Source: CAZSNT01 sp964607765 (GTDB lineage: Bacteria; Verrucomicrobiota; Lentisphaeria; Oligosphaerales; JABHEG01). From it: a DNA stretch of 64,000 nucleotides. Of this stretch, positions 49,501 to 59,909 are shown piece after piece. A model generated the notes under the pieces. It saw nothing but the letters and a program-made list of their open reading frames with translations. It made no database searches and was not told where the DNA came from. The DNA lies in assembly GCA_964607765.1 (NCBI GenBank), contig CAZSNT010000004.1, positions 62,001-126,000 of the forward strand, given 5' to 3'. The position numbers were made by a program, and so were the translations under genes. How positions within the stretch are numbered: the first letter of the stretch is position 1; the number at the start of each line of letters is the position of its first letter.

Positions 49501-50135
49501 CGCCGACAGCAACCGTGAAGATTCCCTGGCGTGGACACGTTCGGTCCGTCCAGCCGCGCATCCGCTTGCTGCGCTCGTTCGATGAGCGCTCGCACTCCTA
49601 CCTGGGATACAACCTGCTGATCGATGGATGGACTGGCGATGAACGGCGGCAGTTCTGGATCGCCATCGGCAAGGCAGCCCAGGCCAAACACCAGTTCCGC
49701 GTCGGTGACGAGGTGTCCGGCAAGGGCGTTGTGGTTGACGATCCCCGGATGGAAGTGGCGGAACTGTATAAGATCAGTGCTCTGAAGCTCATTTCACACT
49801 CAGAATCTGATGGCCCATTGACCGGCCCGCCGTGGCACAGCCTGGCCCCCGATCTGCCGATCTATCGGGAGCGCGGACACCGGCGTCTGGCTGCGAGAAC
49901 CTACGAGGACAAGTGCCTCTCCTGCATGTGGGGCTGCCGGATGCCGGTCGAGATGATCATCGACCACTGGAACCCACGCCAGCGGCGGTACCGTCTCGAG
50001 ACCTGGTGCTACGGTCCGAAGAGCTGTTCGCTCTACCGATCTGGCCCCAAGCGAAAAGTGCCCGGACGGAAGGGCATGAGTTACACCGAAGAAGACTGGA
50101 TCGACGAGGATGCCACGGCACACCGAGACGATTGA
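49497..50135 (+). CDS. Cysteine-rich hypothetical protein, 213 aa
   Basis: It starts at the ATGA overlap with the zincin. Residues ~70-140 look like beta-rich domain (VGDEVSGKGVVVDDP). Residues ~145-185 carry a Cys array (KCLSCMWGCRMP, then WCYGPKSCSLY) and HWNP, probably a zinc site, followed by a very acidic tail. The pattern is repeated in a conserved family of unknown function, which I recognise but cannot name. It is immediately followed by the overlapping DUF6880-like gene. Confidence 0.7.
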   Translation: MTPTATVKIPWRGHVRSVQPRIRLLRSFDERSHSYLGYNLLIDGWTGDERRQFWIAIGKAAQAKHQFRVGDEVSGKGVVVDDPRMEVAELYKISALKLISHSESDGPLTGPPWHSLAPDLPIYRERGHRRLAARTYEDKCLSCMWGCRMPVEMIIDHWNPRQRRYRLETWCYGPKSCSLYRSGPKRKVPGRKGMSYTEEDWIDEDATAHRDD

Positions 50136-51549
50136 GGAGTCGAGGGGACGCCACCTGGTGCAGTCGCCCATGGAACCAGCAACTGACAAACCCATAGGAT
50201 CGGCAGTCCATGACCGCCTCGTTGCGGGGATAGAGGCGGCCCTGCGACACGGCAGTTTCATTCCCTACAGAGGTTGTAGTGCCTTCGTCGCCGGGCTTGA
50301 TGAGACGGCTGAGCACATCCGGAAGCTGCCGAACAGAGAACACGCTTCACTGAAGGTCGAACTCTTCGAGCTGCTCCTCTCGGGGGTGTATGCGAAGGCG
50401 GACGAAGTGGACGACTCGGACGGTTCCCTGTCCCGTCTGTTCCACGAGGTATTCTGCGATTGGATTCGCGCGCGGCAGAAGGCGGGAGCTGCCCCGGACG
50501 AGACCGTCGCAGTCATCCTTGGCTGGATGAAGAACGACGACTACGGGTTCTGCCACGACCTGGAGGGTGAGATTGCCGGCGCGCTGAACAGCGACGGTTT
50601 CACGGTCTTCCGCCGGCGACACGAAGAGGAGTTGGCCGGCCTGCTGAGTGAGCACGACCTGTCCTTGCCCGTCGGAGACCAGGAAGTGCCTTGGGCCATT
50701 CGCCACCAGGTGGAGACCCTCAAGAAGATGCTCAAAGCCCGCGGCGCCTCAACGTCCTTCATCCGGCTTGCTGAGGACTTTGGGGTCACAGAGAAGGACT
50801 GTTACGAGATTGCCGAGTTGCTGGGAAAGCGTGGCAGACACGCCCATGCACTCACCTGGGCTGACCGTGGACTGGGACTGCCCGAGCCCATGTCACATCG
50901 CGATCGTGCGTTTGGCAGCCTGGCGCATCTCCGTCGGAAGCTGCTTGTGGAACTTGGGCGAAGCGAGGAAGCGCTGTTCTCGGCGTGGGAGGAGTACGAA
51001 GCGTGCCCGTCATGGTTCACCTACCGGGAACTGATGGCGTGTGTCGAGAGCGGGAAAGAGAAGGAGTGGCATGACAAGGCCTTCGGAATCGCGTCTCCCG
51101 ATCGGCTCTCGGAGTTCATCGAGCTATGCAGCGAGACAGGCGAGTGGGAGCGGCTGGCTGCAGCCCTGAGGGATGTCACGCCGGAGAGTCTTGAGCAGTT
51201 CAGCCATTACACCACCGAGAAGGCGGCACGCGGCCTCGCCGAGCAGCACCCGGAAGTCGCGGCGAAGGTCTGCCAGGCGCTCGGCCTGCGAATCGTGAAC
51301 GCCGGCAAGAGCAAATACTACCGCTATGCCTTGGACCACCTCGAGAAGGCGAAGAAGCTGTATCTCGAATGTGGTCGGGCCGCGGAATGGGACGCGCTTG
51401 TGGCGTTCGTTCGGGAGCGGCACAGCCGCAAATCCGGCTTCATGCCTGGCTTCGAGGCCATTGTGACGGGCCGCTTCGGCAGAGGCGGAGGACGCCCCGA
51501 GAGTTTCGAATCCAGGGCCCGGGCTCGTTGGGAGAAGCTCTCACGCTGA
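50110..51549 (+). CDS. DUF6880-like helical-repeat protein, 479 aa
   Basis: The C-terminal ~130 residues match the DUF6880 outline: ALDHLEKAKKLYLECGRAAE, FVRERHSRKSGFMPGF. The rest is helical with TPR-like pairs. The ATG at 50110 overlaps the upstream gene by 26 bases; a GTG at 50158 with GAGGGG ten bases upstream is a good alternative, so the N-terminus is uncertain. Related repeats occur in the 47013 gene, suggesting duplication within the module. DUF6880 proteins are often next to SWIM zinc-finger proteins; none is seen here. Confidence 0.75.
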   Translation: MPRHTETIEESRGRHLVQSPMEPATDKPIGSAVHDRLVAGIEAALRHGSFIPYRGCSAFVAGLDETAEHIRKLPNREHASLKVELFELLLSGVYAKADEVDDSDGSLSRLFHEVFCDWIRARQKAGAAPDETVAVILGWMKNDDYGFCHDLEGEIAGALNSDGFTVFRRRHEEELAGLLSEHDLSLPVGDQEVPWAIRHQVETLKKMLKARGASTSFIRLAEDFGVTEKDCYEIAELLGKRGRHAHALTWADRGLGLPEPMSHRDRAFGSLAHLRRKLLVELGRSEEALFSAWEEYEACPSWFTYRELMACVESGKEKEWHDKAFGIASPDRLSEFIELCSETGEWERLAAALRDVTPESLEQFSHYTTEKAARGLAEQHPEVAAKVCQALGLRIVNAGKSKYYRYALDHLEKAKKLYLECGRAAEWDALVAFVRERHSRKSGFMPGFEAIVTGRFGRGGGRPESFESRARARWEKLSR

Positions 51550-51595
51550 GGGAGGGCGGCCAGAGCATACACAGAGAGGGACGGAGAACGACGCG

Positions 51596-51994
51596 ATGGC
51601 CAGGAAGAAACGACGGAGGCTGGATCCGAGCAAGTTCACGTTCACGGTGCAATTCGTGCCGCCGCCCGCAGGTTCTGAACTGCGGTTGCCCAACACGACC
51701 AGCCCGGATATAGAGCAGCTTGCTGCGGCCACCCTCGATGATTTGTTGAGGAACACTTCCGCTGGCGAGCGCGATGGGTCAGCGCCGGTGACGCCGTCTC
51801 CGCCTCCGGGCGCGAAGCCTAAGAAGAGGCGGCGCCTACCAAGCAAGTTCACCGTGCGGTTGGTCGCACCTGGCACGTACCCGGATTTGGAGCCCAACCC
51901 CGACAACCCGTACACAATGCTGCCTGACGAGACTCGGATGAGGCTGTTGATAGAAGACCTCGCGAAGCTGTGGCAAGGCGCGGCAAGCGACTGA
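51596..51994 (+). CDS. Small basic protein with an internal repeat
   Basis: A 132-aa protein containing two copies of a motif: KKRRRLDPSKFTFTVQFVPP near the start and KKRRRLPSKFTVRLVAPG near residue 77, each followed by a short loop and N-P. The basic heads could bind nucleic acid. It has GGAGAA nine bases before ATG. No family is recognised. It is the last gene before tRNA-Pro, on the opposite strand from it, and the 266 bases between it and the tRNA terminator hold no gene that I can see. Confidence 0.6.
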   Translation: MARKKRRRLDPSKFTFTVQFVPPPAGSELRLPNTTSPDIEQLAAATLDDLLRNTSAGERDGSAPVTPSPPPGAKPKKRRRLPSKFTVRLVAPGTYPDLEPNPDNPYTMLPDETRMRLLIEDLAKLWQGAASD

Positions 51995-52261
51995 TCATGG
52001 GGTGAGGTCGTGTTTAGCGGTGACGGCTATGGGGTAGGCCAGCGCGAAGACGCTCCACGACGTACGCGCCATTTCCGTTTCCGTTTCGCCCAAACGGTGT
52101 TTCCTCCTCGTTACTCTCGCAGATTGGGACGGGCACCCGTGTTCCCGCTGAGCACAAACTGAGCTCAGATTATTGGGACGGTATTGGGACTAAAGCGCCT
52201 CACGTTTTCGCTTGATTGCGCACCATTGCACACGATTTCATCTTCTGATGTGAGGGCAAAG

Positions 52262-52300
52262 AAAAAGCCCTAACAAGCTCGGAATAGGCTTGTTAAGGCT
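52262..52300 (-). terminator. Rho-independent terminator of tRNA-Pro
   Basis: Reading the minus strand, AGCC-T-TAACAAGC, a nine-base loop, GCTTGTTA-G-GGCT (twelve paired bases with one mismatch), then TTTTTC. The hairpin starts nine bases past the CCA end of the tRNA, so it terminates that transcript. Confidence 0.8.
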
Positions 52301-52308
52301 TAAAAAGA

Positions 52309-52386
52309 TGGTCGGGACGGCGAGATTCGAACTCGCGACCTTTTGACCCCCAGTCAAACGCGCTAACCAGACTGCGCTACGTCCCG
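52309..52386 (-). tRNA. tRNA-Pro (anticodon GGG)
   Basis: On the minus strand: acceptor stem CGGGACG/CGTCCCG at the two ends, D-arm GCGC...GCGC, anticodon stem TTTGA/TCAAA around the seven-base loop CTGGGGG (anticodon GGG), TpsiC arm GCGAG TTCGAAT CTCGC, discriminator A and encoded CCA. The accessory region abuts its 3' side, a common integration site for islands. Confidence 0.95.
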
Positions 52387-52732
52387 ACCTAGGGAAGCCG
52401 AATCAGCTGATTAACTTAGCCTGAGGACGGGGGTTTGCAAGGAAGGGGCGGGGGGATTGCTGGTTTGTTGGATTGCTGGATTGCCGGATTGCCCGATCGA
52501 GGGGACCGGAAGGGCTGGTCGTGAGTCGTGAGTCGCGAGTCGCAAGTCGAATGCTGGGATGCCGAGATGCCGGAATTCCCACGGATGCCGGGCCACGGAT
52601 CCCGGATTGGGGTGGCGTCCTCGTCCTCTTCCCTCGATCCGCTGCGACGCTGGGATGGTGTGACAGCACGTCGGCGTCACGGACTCATGACGTCACGGAA
52701 CCAGCGAATCAATGAGGGGCGGGAGCACAAAC
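52387..52732 (+). repeat. Intergenic region with degenerate tandem repeats
   Basis: 346 bases with no gene. It contains GGATTGCT/GGATTGCC-type units (52453-52498) and four 7-base units of GTCGYRA at 52518-52545, with further GATGCCGG-like copies beyond. Such short GC-rich repeats recur at 58134 and 62851, as is typical of intergenic DNA in this genome. Confidence 0.7.
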
Positions 52733-53818
52733 TCAGGCGAGTTCTTCGGCGAGGCGTTTCTCGGAGTCCGCCGCCATGATCTCGGCGAGCAGTTCGTCCA
52801 TACCGCCTTCGAGGATGTTGGTGAGGTCGTAGAGGGTGACGCTGTAACGGTGGTCGCTGACGCGATTCTGGGGGAAGTTGTAGGTGCGGATGCGCTCGCT
52901 GCGGTCGCCTGTTCCGACCTGCTGCCGGCGCTCAGCCGCGCTCTTGGCGGCCTCCTCGGCCTGCTTGCGCTCGAGCAGACGCGAGCGCAGGATGCGCATG
53001 GCAATGTCCTTGTTGCGGTGCTGCGACTTCTCCTGCTGGCTGGTAACAACCAGTCCGGTCGGGACGTGAGTGATGCGCACGGCGGAATCGGTGGTGTTGA
53101 CGCTTTGACCGCCGGGGCCTTGGGAGCGGAACACGTCGATGCGCAGTTCTTCCGGATTCACCTCGATGTCCACCTCGGCCGCTTCGGCAAGGACGGCAAC
53201 CGTGACCGTGGAGGTGTGAATGCGGCCGCTGGACTCGGTGACCGGGATCCGCTGCACGCGGTGCACGCCACTCTCGAGCCGCATGCGTTCGAACACGTTC
53301 TGGCCCTGCAGCGAGAATGAGACCGACTTGACGCCGCCGAGGTCGCTCTGGGAGAGGTCGAGGAACTCGGTGCGCCAGCCGTTCTGTTCGGCGAAACGGG
53401 TATACATGCGCAGCAGATCAGCAGCGAACAGGCCCGCCTCATCGCCTCCGGCCGCGGGCCGGATTTCCACGATGATGTTACGGTCCTGGTTCGGGTGCGG
53501 CGGCAGGATGTGCGCAATGATCTCGCGCTCCAGGCCCCCGAGGCGTTTGCCGAGATCCTCGATCTCGCCCCGGACGACCTCGAGGAACTCCTCGTCCTCT
53601 TCGATCTCGAGGAGTTCGCGGCTGTCAGCGAGTTCGCCCTTGAGTTTGCCCTGCTCGTTCCAGCACTCCATGAGCCGGGTAAGACGCTGGTACTCGCGGT
53701 TCAGCTTTTCGTAGGCGCGCGGAGCGCCGCCGCTGGCGTTGAAGTCGAACGAGGCGATGGCCTGTTCGACTTCACGCAAGCGCGATTCCGCTTTGCTGAT
53801 ATAGGCGTCGAGCTGCAC
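52733..53818 (-). CDS. prfA: Peptide chain release factor 1
   Basis: A 361-aa class I release factor reading UAA and UAG. The GGQ loop appears as RSQGPGGQSVNTTDSAVRIT, with VPTGLVVTSQQEKSQHRNKDIA after it; the codon-recognition tripeptide reads PVT (in RIPVTESSGRIHT), as in RF1 (usually PAT), not SPF of RF2. Full length. It follows rpmE on the same strand, 27 bases away, the usual rpmE-prfA order; no prmC gene follows, since a tRNA comes next. Chromosomal core. Confidence 0.97.
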   Translation of the reverse strand: MQLDAYISKAESRLREVEQAIASFDFNASGGAPRAYEKLNREYQRLTRLMECWNEQGKLKGELADSRELLEIEEDEEFLEVVRGEIEDLGKRLGGLEREIIAHILPPHPNQDRNIIVEIRPAAGGDEAGLFAADLLRMYTRFAEQNGWRTEFLDLSQSDLGGVKSVSFSLQGQNVFERMRLESGVHRVQRIPVTESSGRIHTSTVTVAVLAEAAEVDIEVNPEELRIDVFRSQGPGGQSVNTTDSAVRITHVPTGLVVTSQQEKSQHRNKDIAMRILRSRLLERKQAEEAAKSAAERRQQVGTGDRSERIRTYNFPQNRVSDHRYSVTLYDLTNILEGGMDELLAEIMAADSEKRLAEELA

Positions 53819-53845
53819 GGGTTATGACGTGGGGGTCGAACGGTG

Positions 53846-54046
53846 TCACTTCAGGCCATAGCGACGGCGGAAGCGGTCGACGCGTCCCTCGGTGTCGACC
53901 AGCTTCTGCTTGCCGGTGAAGAACGGGTGGCACTTGGCACAGATGCCGACCTTCGCTTCTTTGACCGTGGACATCACGTCGAACTCCGCACCGCACGCAC
54001 ACGAGATCTTCGCAGGCGTGTACTTCGGATGGATGTCGCTCTTCAT
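53846..54046 (-). CDS. rpmE: 50S ribosomal protein L31
   Basis: A 66-aa L31 of the zinc-binding (C+) type: MKSDIHPKY, ISCACGAEFDV, ICAKCHPFFTGKQKLVDTEG and RFRRRYGLK. CxC and CxxC pairs form the zinc site, so this copy depends on zinc supply. It is full length and co-transcribed with prfA. Confidence 0.97.
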   Translation of the reverse strand: MKSDIHPKYTPAKISCACGAEFDVMSTVKEAKVGICAKCHPFFTGKQKLVDTEGRVDRFRRRYGLK

Positions 54047-54075
54047 GGTTCTGTCCTCTGGGGTTTGGCTCCTGC

Positions 54076-56175
<2,100 letters not shown>

Positions 56176-56630
56176 TCTCTACTGTTCTCCTTGACCCTGT
56201 CGCAAGGACGTACGTCGCGGGTCAGCCTGCAGATCTCGTGTAGTTGCGGCTGGTGGGGTTCCGACCCCGGCTCGCGGCGGCATCCGGCGGGAAAACGTTG
56301 CTTGTGCGGGTGAGTCGTGCCAGGGAGAAGGCAGCTGCATGCGGAATTGCGGTATAAAAGACCGGTGTCTGCTGAGTGGCTTGCCGCGGTCTCTCGTGTC
56401 CAGTCCCTTATACCGGCCGAATTCCACACACACCTTCCCGAACACGTTGTGCCGCTTTCCGGCTACAGCGTTTCCGCGCTGGTCTGTTCCTTGCCTTCCG
56501 TCTACTGTCTATGTTCGTATTCTGTGGGCAATCGTGGTGGTCAACGTCGAAACTGACGTCCCGAGACTGCTTGCGCCAAGTCCCGGAACGCGGGGATGCC
56601 GCCGCCAGTTGCCCCCGCTCTGCACGTGTG
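56176..56630 (-). other. 455-base rpsO-pnp intergenic region
   Basis: No gene is seen. The region is the leader of pnp and the trailer of rpsO. A weak hairpin (CCCG/CGGG around 56587) has no T-run. PNPase autoregulates through an RNase III-cleaved hairpin in enteric bacteria; I do not see a long perfect stem here, so that cannot be claimed. Confidence 0.5.
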
Positions 56631-56894
56631 CTAGCGTCGCAGGTTGAGGCGGCGGATCAGGTTGAGATACCGGGCGTGCGACTTGCCGTCGACGTAGCGC
56701 AGGAGCTTCCGGCGCCTGTTGACCATCGCGATCAGCCCGCGGCGCGTGCTGTGGTCCTTCTTGTGGACCTTGAGATGCTCAGTCAGCTCGGTGATTCTGC
56801 GCGTCAGCACCGCCACCTGCACCTCGACGGACCCAACGTCCTTGTCGGAGTGCGCGAATTCTTTGATCGTTGCGGCCTTGGTTGCTTTGTCCAT
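56631..56894 (-). CDS. rpsO: 30S ribosomal protein S15
   Basis: An 87-aa S15 with the standard features: GSVEVQVAVLTRRITELTEH (first part), HKKDHSTRRGLIAMVNRRRK, LLRYVDGKSHARY and the C-terminal LNLIRRLNLRR. It binds 16S rRNA. It precedes pnp, as usual. Confidence 0.97.
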   Translation of the reverse strand: MDKATKAATIKEFAHSDKDVGSVEVQVAVLTRRITELTEHLKVHKKDHSTRRGLIAMVNRRRKLLRYVDGKSHARYLNLIRRLNLRR

Positions 56895-56975
56895 CCAGCT
56901 CGTTTCCTATTCCTGGCCTGGCTGCCGTGCCTGTCCGGCGCGTCTGCGGCACGTGAATGCGTAAAAAGAATCCTT

Positions 56976-57004
56976 AATGTACCACCGTGTTGAAGCCATT
57001 GCAA
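56976..57004 (-). promoter_or_regulatory. Candidate sigma70 promoter of rpsO
   Basis: On the minus strand TTGCAA (56999-57004), a 17-base spacer, then TACATT (56976-56981), about 80 bases before the rpsO start. Spacing is ideal and both hexamers match four or more consensus positions. Confidence 0.55.
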
Positions 57005-57147
57005 GCTGGTCAGCAACCGCGGCGCGGTTGCAATTCTGGCAGCGCGGCCTACTCTTATGTTCTGCCAGATACAGGCACGCATTGCACGCTGAGTGCCGCC
57101 CGCGCGTCGGGTGGCAGCTGGGCTGAGAGGCTGTGGAGGGAAACACG

Positions 57148-58086
57148 ATGGACGAACAGGATCTGAGGAAGGCGGCGTTGGCGGCCTTCAAGCGGTCGGC
57201 TCAAGGCGGAAGCGAGCCGGCGCCGGAGGACGTTGAGGAAAGCCCTGAGTCGGCACCGGCTGCGGCGCCGGCGCCCGAAGAGGATTCTGCTGTCGTCGCG
57301 GAGGACAGCGGCGGGGAAGATGCTGCAGCAGAAGTGGCGGATCAGGAGTCGGCCCCGGAGCCGGCGCCCGAACCTGCCCCCGTGCCGAAGCCGGCTGCCG
57401 CTGCAGCACGGGCCAAGTCCGGCAAAGCCGTGTCCGGGAAGAAAGGGAAAGCCCGCAGTGCGATGACAGCGCAGGCGGTCAGGGCGTCGATGCGCGGTCG
57501 ACCGGGCGCCGCAACTGCGCGTCGGAAGCAGGCTGGCGCCAAGAAAGCTGCCACCCCTGCAAAGAAGACGCCTGACACGAAGAAGGAGGCACCGCGTGCG
57601 CGCGTCTCTGAATTGGCGGAGCCTGCCGCCGCGGCTGCCGCTCCTGCCTCTGAGGCCCCGCAGCCACAGGCCAAGGCCCAGCCTGCATCGCAGTCCCGCA
57701 AAGAGCGTGCTCGGCCCGCGCCGCGCGCGCGCCCATCGTCGTCAGGGTCGGGCGGCGAGGCTGCGCCGGCCGCGGGCGGGCGCGGCTTGCTGGTTCTGTG
57801 TCTCGTTCTCAATCTGATTCTGTTGGTTTTTATGATCGCGTTGACCGTGCAGATGGTCAACATGCAGACGGCGATCGAATCCCAGAGCCGCGAGATTGTC
57901 GAGATCCAGGAGAAGACTCTGCGGAATGTCGCGGAGAGCCTGGAGACGATCTACAAGTTCACGCGTTTCAAATCGGGCGCTTACATCGATCCGCAGAAGG
58001 GACCGCAGAGCGTTGTCCTCGTGCTGGACGAGAAGGGAGCGATAAAGAAGACAGTGGTCGTGCCGATCAGCTTGGACGGGAGGTAG
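57148..58086 (+). CDS. Ala/Pro-rich single-pass membrane protein
   Basis: A 312-aa protein. A short helical head (DEQDLRKAALAAFKRSAQGG) is followed by about 180 residues of Ala/Pro/Glu then Lys/Ala-rich linker. A membrane segment follows near residues 215-240 (GLLVLCLVLNLILLVFMIAL) and a C-terminal domain of ~70 residues with a coiled-coil start (SQSREIVEIQEKTLRNVAES). The start at 57148 has GGAGGG six bases upstream. Topology: cytoplasmic linker, periplasmic tail. Function unknown; the linker resembles those of envelope-spanning proteins. Confidence 0.75.
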   Translation: MDEQDLRKAALAAFKRSAQGGSEPAPEDVEESPESAPAAAPAPEEDSAVVAEDSGGEDAAAEVADQESAPEPAPEPAPVPKPAAAAARAKSGKAVSGKKGKARSAMTAQAVRASMRGRPGAATARRKQAGAKKAATPAKKTPDTKKEAPRARVSELAEPAAAAAAPASEAPQPQAKAQPASQSRKERARPAPRARPSSSGSGGEAAPAAGGRGLLVLCLVLNLILLVFMIALTVQMVNMQTAIESQSREIVEIQEKTLRNVAESLETIYKFTRFKSGAYIDPQKGPQSVVLVLDEKGAIKKTVVVPISLDGR

Positions 58087-58133
58087 CCGCGTGATGCGTC
58101 GCGCGTGAGGTGGGAGATGTGGGATGTGCTTTC

Positions 58134-58173
58134 GGGCAGGGGCACGGGCACGGGCAGGGGCACGGGCACGGGC
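58134..58173 (+). repeat. 18-base tandem repeat
   Basis: Two exact copies of GGGCAGGGGCACGGGCAC run into the yicC stop codon region. Each unit itself looks like a hexamer expansion. Confidence 0.9.
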
Positions 58174-59051
58174 TACTCGATGTTCAGGATCTGTTCGCGG
58201 ACGCGGTTGAGCTCGTTCTTGAGAGCCAGTCCCAGGGCGATCAGTTTGGTGTCGCGTGTCTTGGCGCAGATGGTTGAGGCCTCGCGGTTCATCTCCTGGC
58301 TGAGGAACTCCATGGCTTTGCCGGCCGGTTCGTCCGAAGTGAAGAGCTCCTTGAACTGGGACAGGTGGCTTTGGAGCCGGACGAGTTCCTCGGTGATGTC
58401 CGATTTGTCCGCGAAGAACGCGACTTCCTTGGCGAGACGCTCGTCGTCGACACTCAGCTCCACATCCAGCTTCTCGATTCGTTCCTTGAGACGGTCCCGG
58501 TAGTGGGACACGGCCTCGTCGGACCGTTCCAGGATCGCCTGAACCAGTCGCTGCAGCTCAGCGTGTCGCTCCTCCAGGTCAGCGCGTAATGCGTCACCTT
58601 CCGTCTGCTGCATTCTGCGCGTTTCCGCAAGCGCTTCCGTCACGGCCTCGGCAGCCAGGCTCTCGATCTCATCAGTCGGCAGGTCGAGGTCCTCGACGAC
58701 GACGCCCGGCACGGCCAGGAGGTCCCCCGCCTTGATTTCGTCGCCTATGCCCGCCTGGCGTGCGAGCTCGCGAAGCTGCGCAACCACGTGGGCGCCCACC
58801 TCCTCGTCGATCCGGACTTTGCCGACACGGTGTTCCGGTGCCAGTTCGTAGGCCAGCGTCACGGTCAGAGACCCGCGGTGGACGCGTTGCTGAACCAACC
58901 CTCTGAGTACAGGCTCCAGCGCTGCGAGCTCCCGCGGCAGAGCGAAGCGGATGTCTGCCTGCTTGCGGCTGTTGACCGCGGAAATCTCAATCGTGACACG
59001 ATTTCCCGCGCGTGTTGCGCTGCCTCTGCCGTATCCCGTCATGCTGCGCAC
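58173..59051 (-). CDS. YicC-family endoribonuclease
   Basis: A 292-aa YicC/YloC protein: MRSMTGYGRG at the start, NSRKQADIRFALPRELAALE, a long helical middle with acidic coiled coil, and the conserved end NREASTICAKTRDTKLIALG followed by LNRVREQILNIE. The family contains ring-forming RNases that cut small RNAs and mRNAs. Length is normal. Its minus-strand neighbour upstream is the glycosyltransferase; the usual partner gmk is not in the window. Confidence 0.93.
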   Translation of the reverse strand: MRSMTGYGRGSATRAGNRVTIEISAVNSRKQADIRFALPRELAALEPVLRGLVQQRVHRGSLTVTLAYELAPEHRVGKVRIDEEVGAHVVAQLRELARQAGIGDEIKAGDLLAVPGVVVEDLDLPTDEIESLAAEAVTEALAETRRMQQTEGDALRADLEERHAELQRLVQAILERSDEAVSHYRDRLKERIEKLDVELSVDDERLAKEVAFFADKSDITEELVRLQSHLSQFKELFTSDEPAGKAMEFLSQEMNREASTICAKTRDTKLIALGLALKNELNRVREQILNIE

Positions 59052-59168
59052 GGTCTGTTCTCCCGGGTTGGTGAGCTGGCTGCAATATAGGTGGTCAGTG
59101 GGGCCTGTGACAGGATGCAGGATGCAGGGGGCATCCAGTCATTCGGCTGGGACCGGGAAACGGAAGGG

Positions 59169-59906
59169 TCAATTGTCGAGCTGTCGGTCAGGGCGGTCGT
59201 ACCACACCGCGCAGTGCTTTCGCGACCGCAGCAGCCATGGGCAGCACAGGAAACGGACAGTGAACCACAGCAGCTGTCCGGGGGTGTACCATTCTGCTTT
59301 GCGCATGGACGTGTCGGTGATGTGGTCGAGGATCGTGAAGGTCTGTCCACGTTTGCGGCCCCACTTCTTGAGAGCGCCAGAGAAGTGGATCTCCTCGGAG
59401 GCGTAGACGTCGAGGCTGAAGCCTCCTGTCGCAGCCCACGCTTCGCGGGTGCAGAACACGAAGGACCCGGCGGCCCACCTGAGTGCCTTGGACAGCCGAT
59501 TCCAGATCCGCAAGGACCGCGCCATGAGCGGCGTCACGGGGTCGGTTGTTCCGACGGTGGCGCCGCCGCCGCAGATCTTCCCCGTGTTGAGAGCCGCGAG
59601 TGCTGCGGCCAGCAGCTCGGGCGGAATGCGCGTGTCCGCGTCGACAAATACCAGACAGGCTCCCTCAGCCGCTTCCGCCCCGCGGTTGCGGGCACGCGAG
59701 ATCTGGTTGACCGGTTCGAAGACAACCGTTGCGCCGAGACCTGCCGCAATGTCAGCGGATCCGTCCGTTGAGTTGTTGTCCACGACAATGAGCTCGCCTC
59801 GGGCGGGCAGAACGCTCTCCATGGCGGCGCGCAGAGCCGGGAGTGTGCGCGGAAGCTCATCCGCTTCATTGTAAGCGGGGACTATGATGGAGTAGTCGAC
59901 AGGCAC
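59169..59906 (-). CDS. Family 2 glycosyltransferase
   Basis: A 245-aa GT-A enzyme: YSIIVPAYNEADELPRTLPA, ELIVVDNNSTDGSADI, QISRARNRGAEAAEG and FVDADTRIPPELLAAAL, with the DxD metal site. Later ALRWAAGSFVFCTREAW and FSGALKKWGRKRGQTF. No membrane segment. It follows ruvB by three bases, an unusual position in the ruv operon. The transferred sugar is unknown. Confidence 0.88.
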   Translation of the reverse strand: MPVDYSIIVPAYNEADELPRTLPALRAAMESVLPARGELIVVDNNSTDGSADIAAGLGATVVFEPVNQISRARNRGAEAAEGACLVFVDADTRIPPELLAAALAALNTGKICGGGATVGTTDPVTPLMARSLRIWNRLSKALRWAAGSFVFCTREAWAATGGFSLDVYASEEIHFSGALKKWGRKRGQTFTILDHITDTSMRKAEWYTPGQLLWFTVRFLCCPWLLRSRKHCAVWYDRPDRQLDN

Positions 59907-59909
59907 GTC

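Noticed and set aside
1..52300. Integrase, transposase or phage structural genes
   Set aside because: I looked for tyrosine recombinase, DDE and capsid/tail motifs and found none, so I do not call a prophage or transposon.
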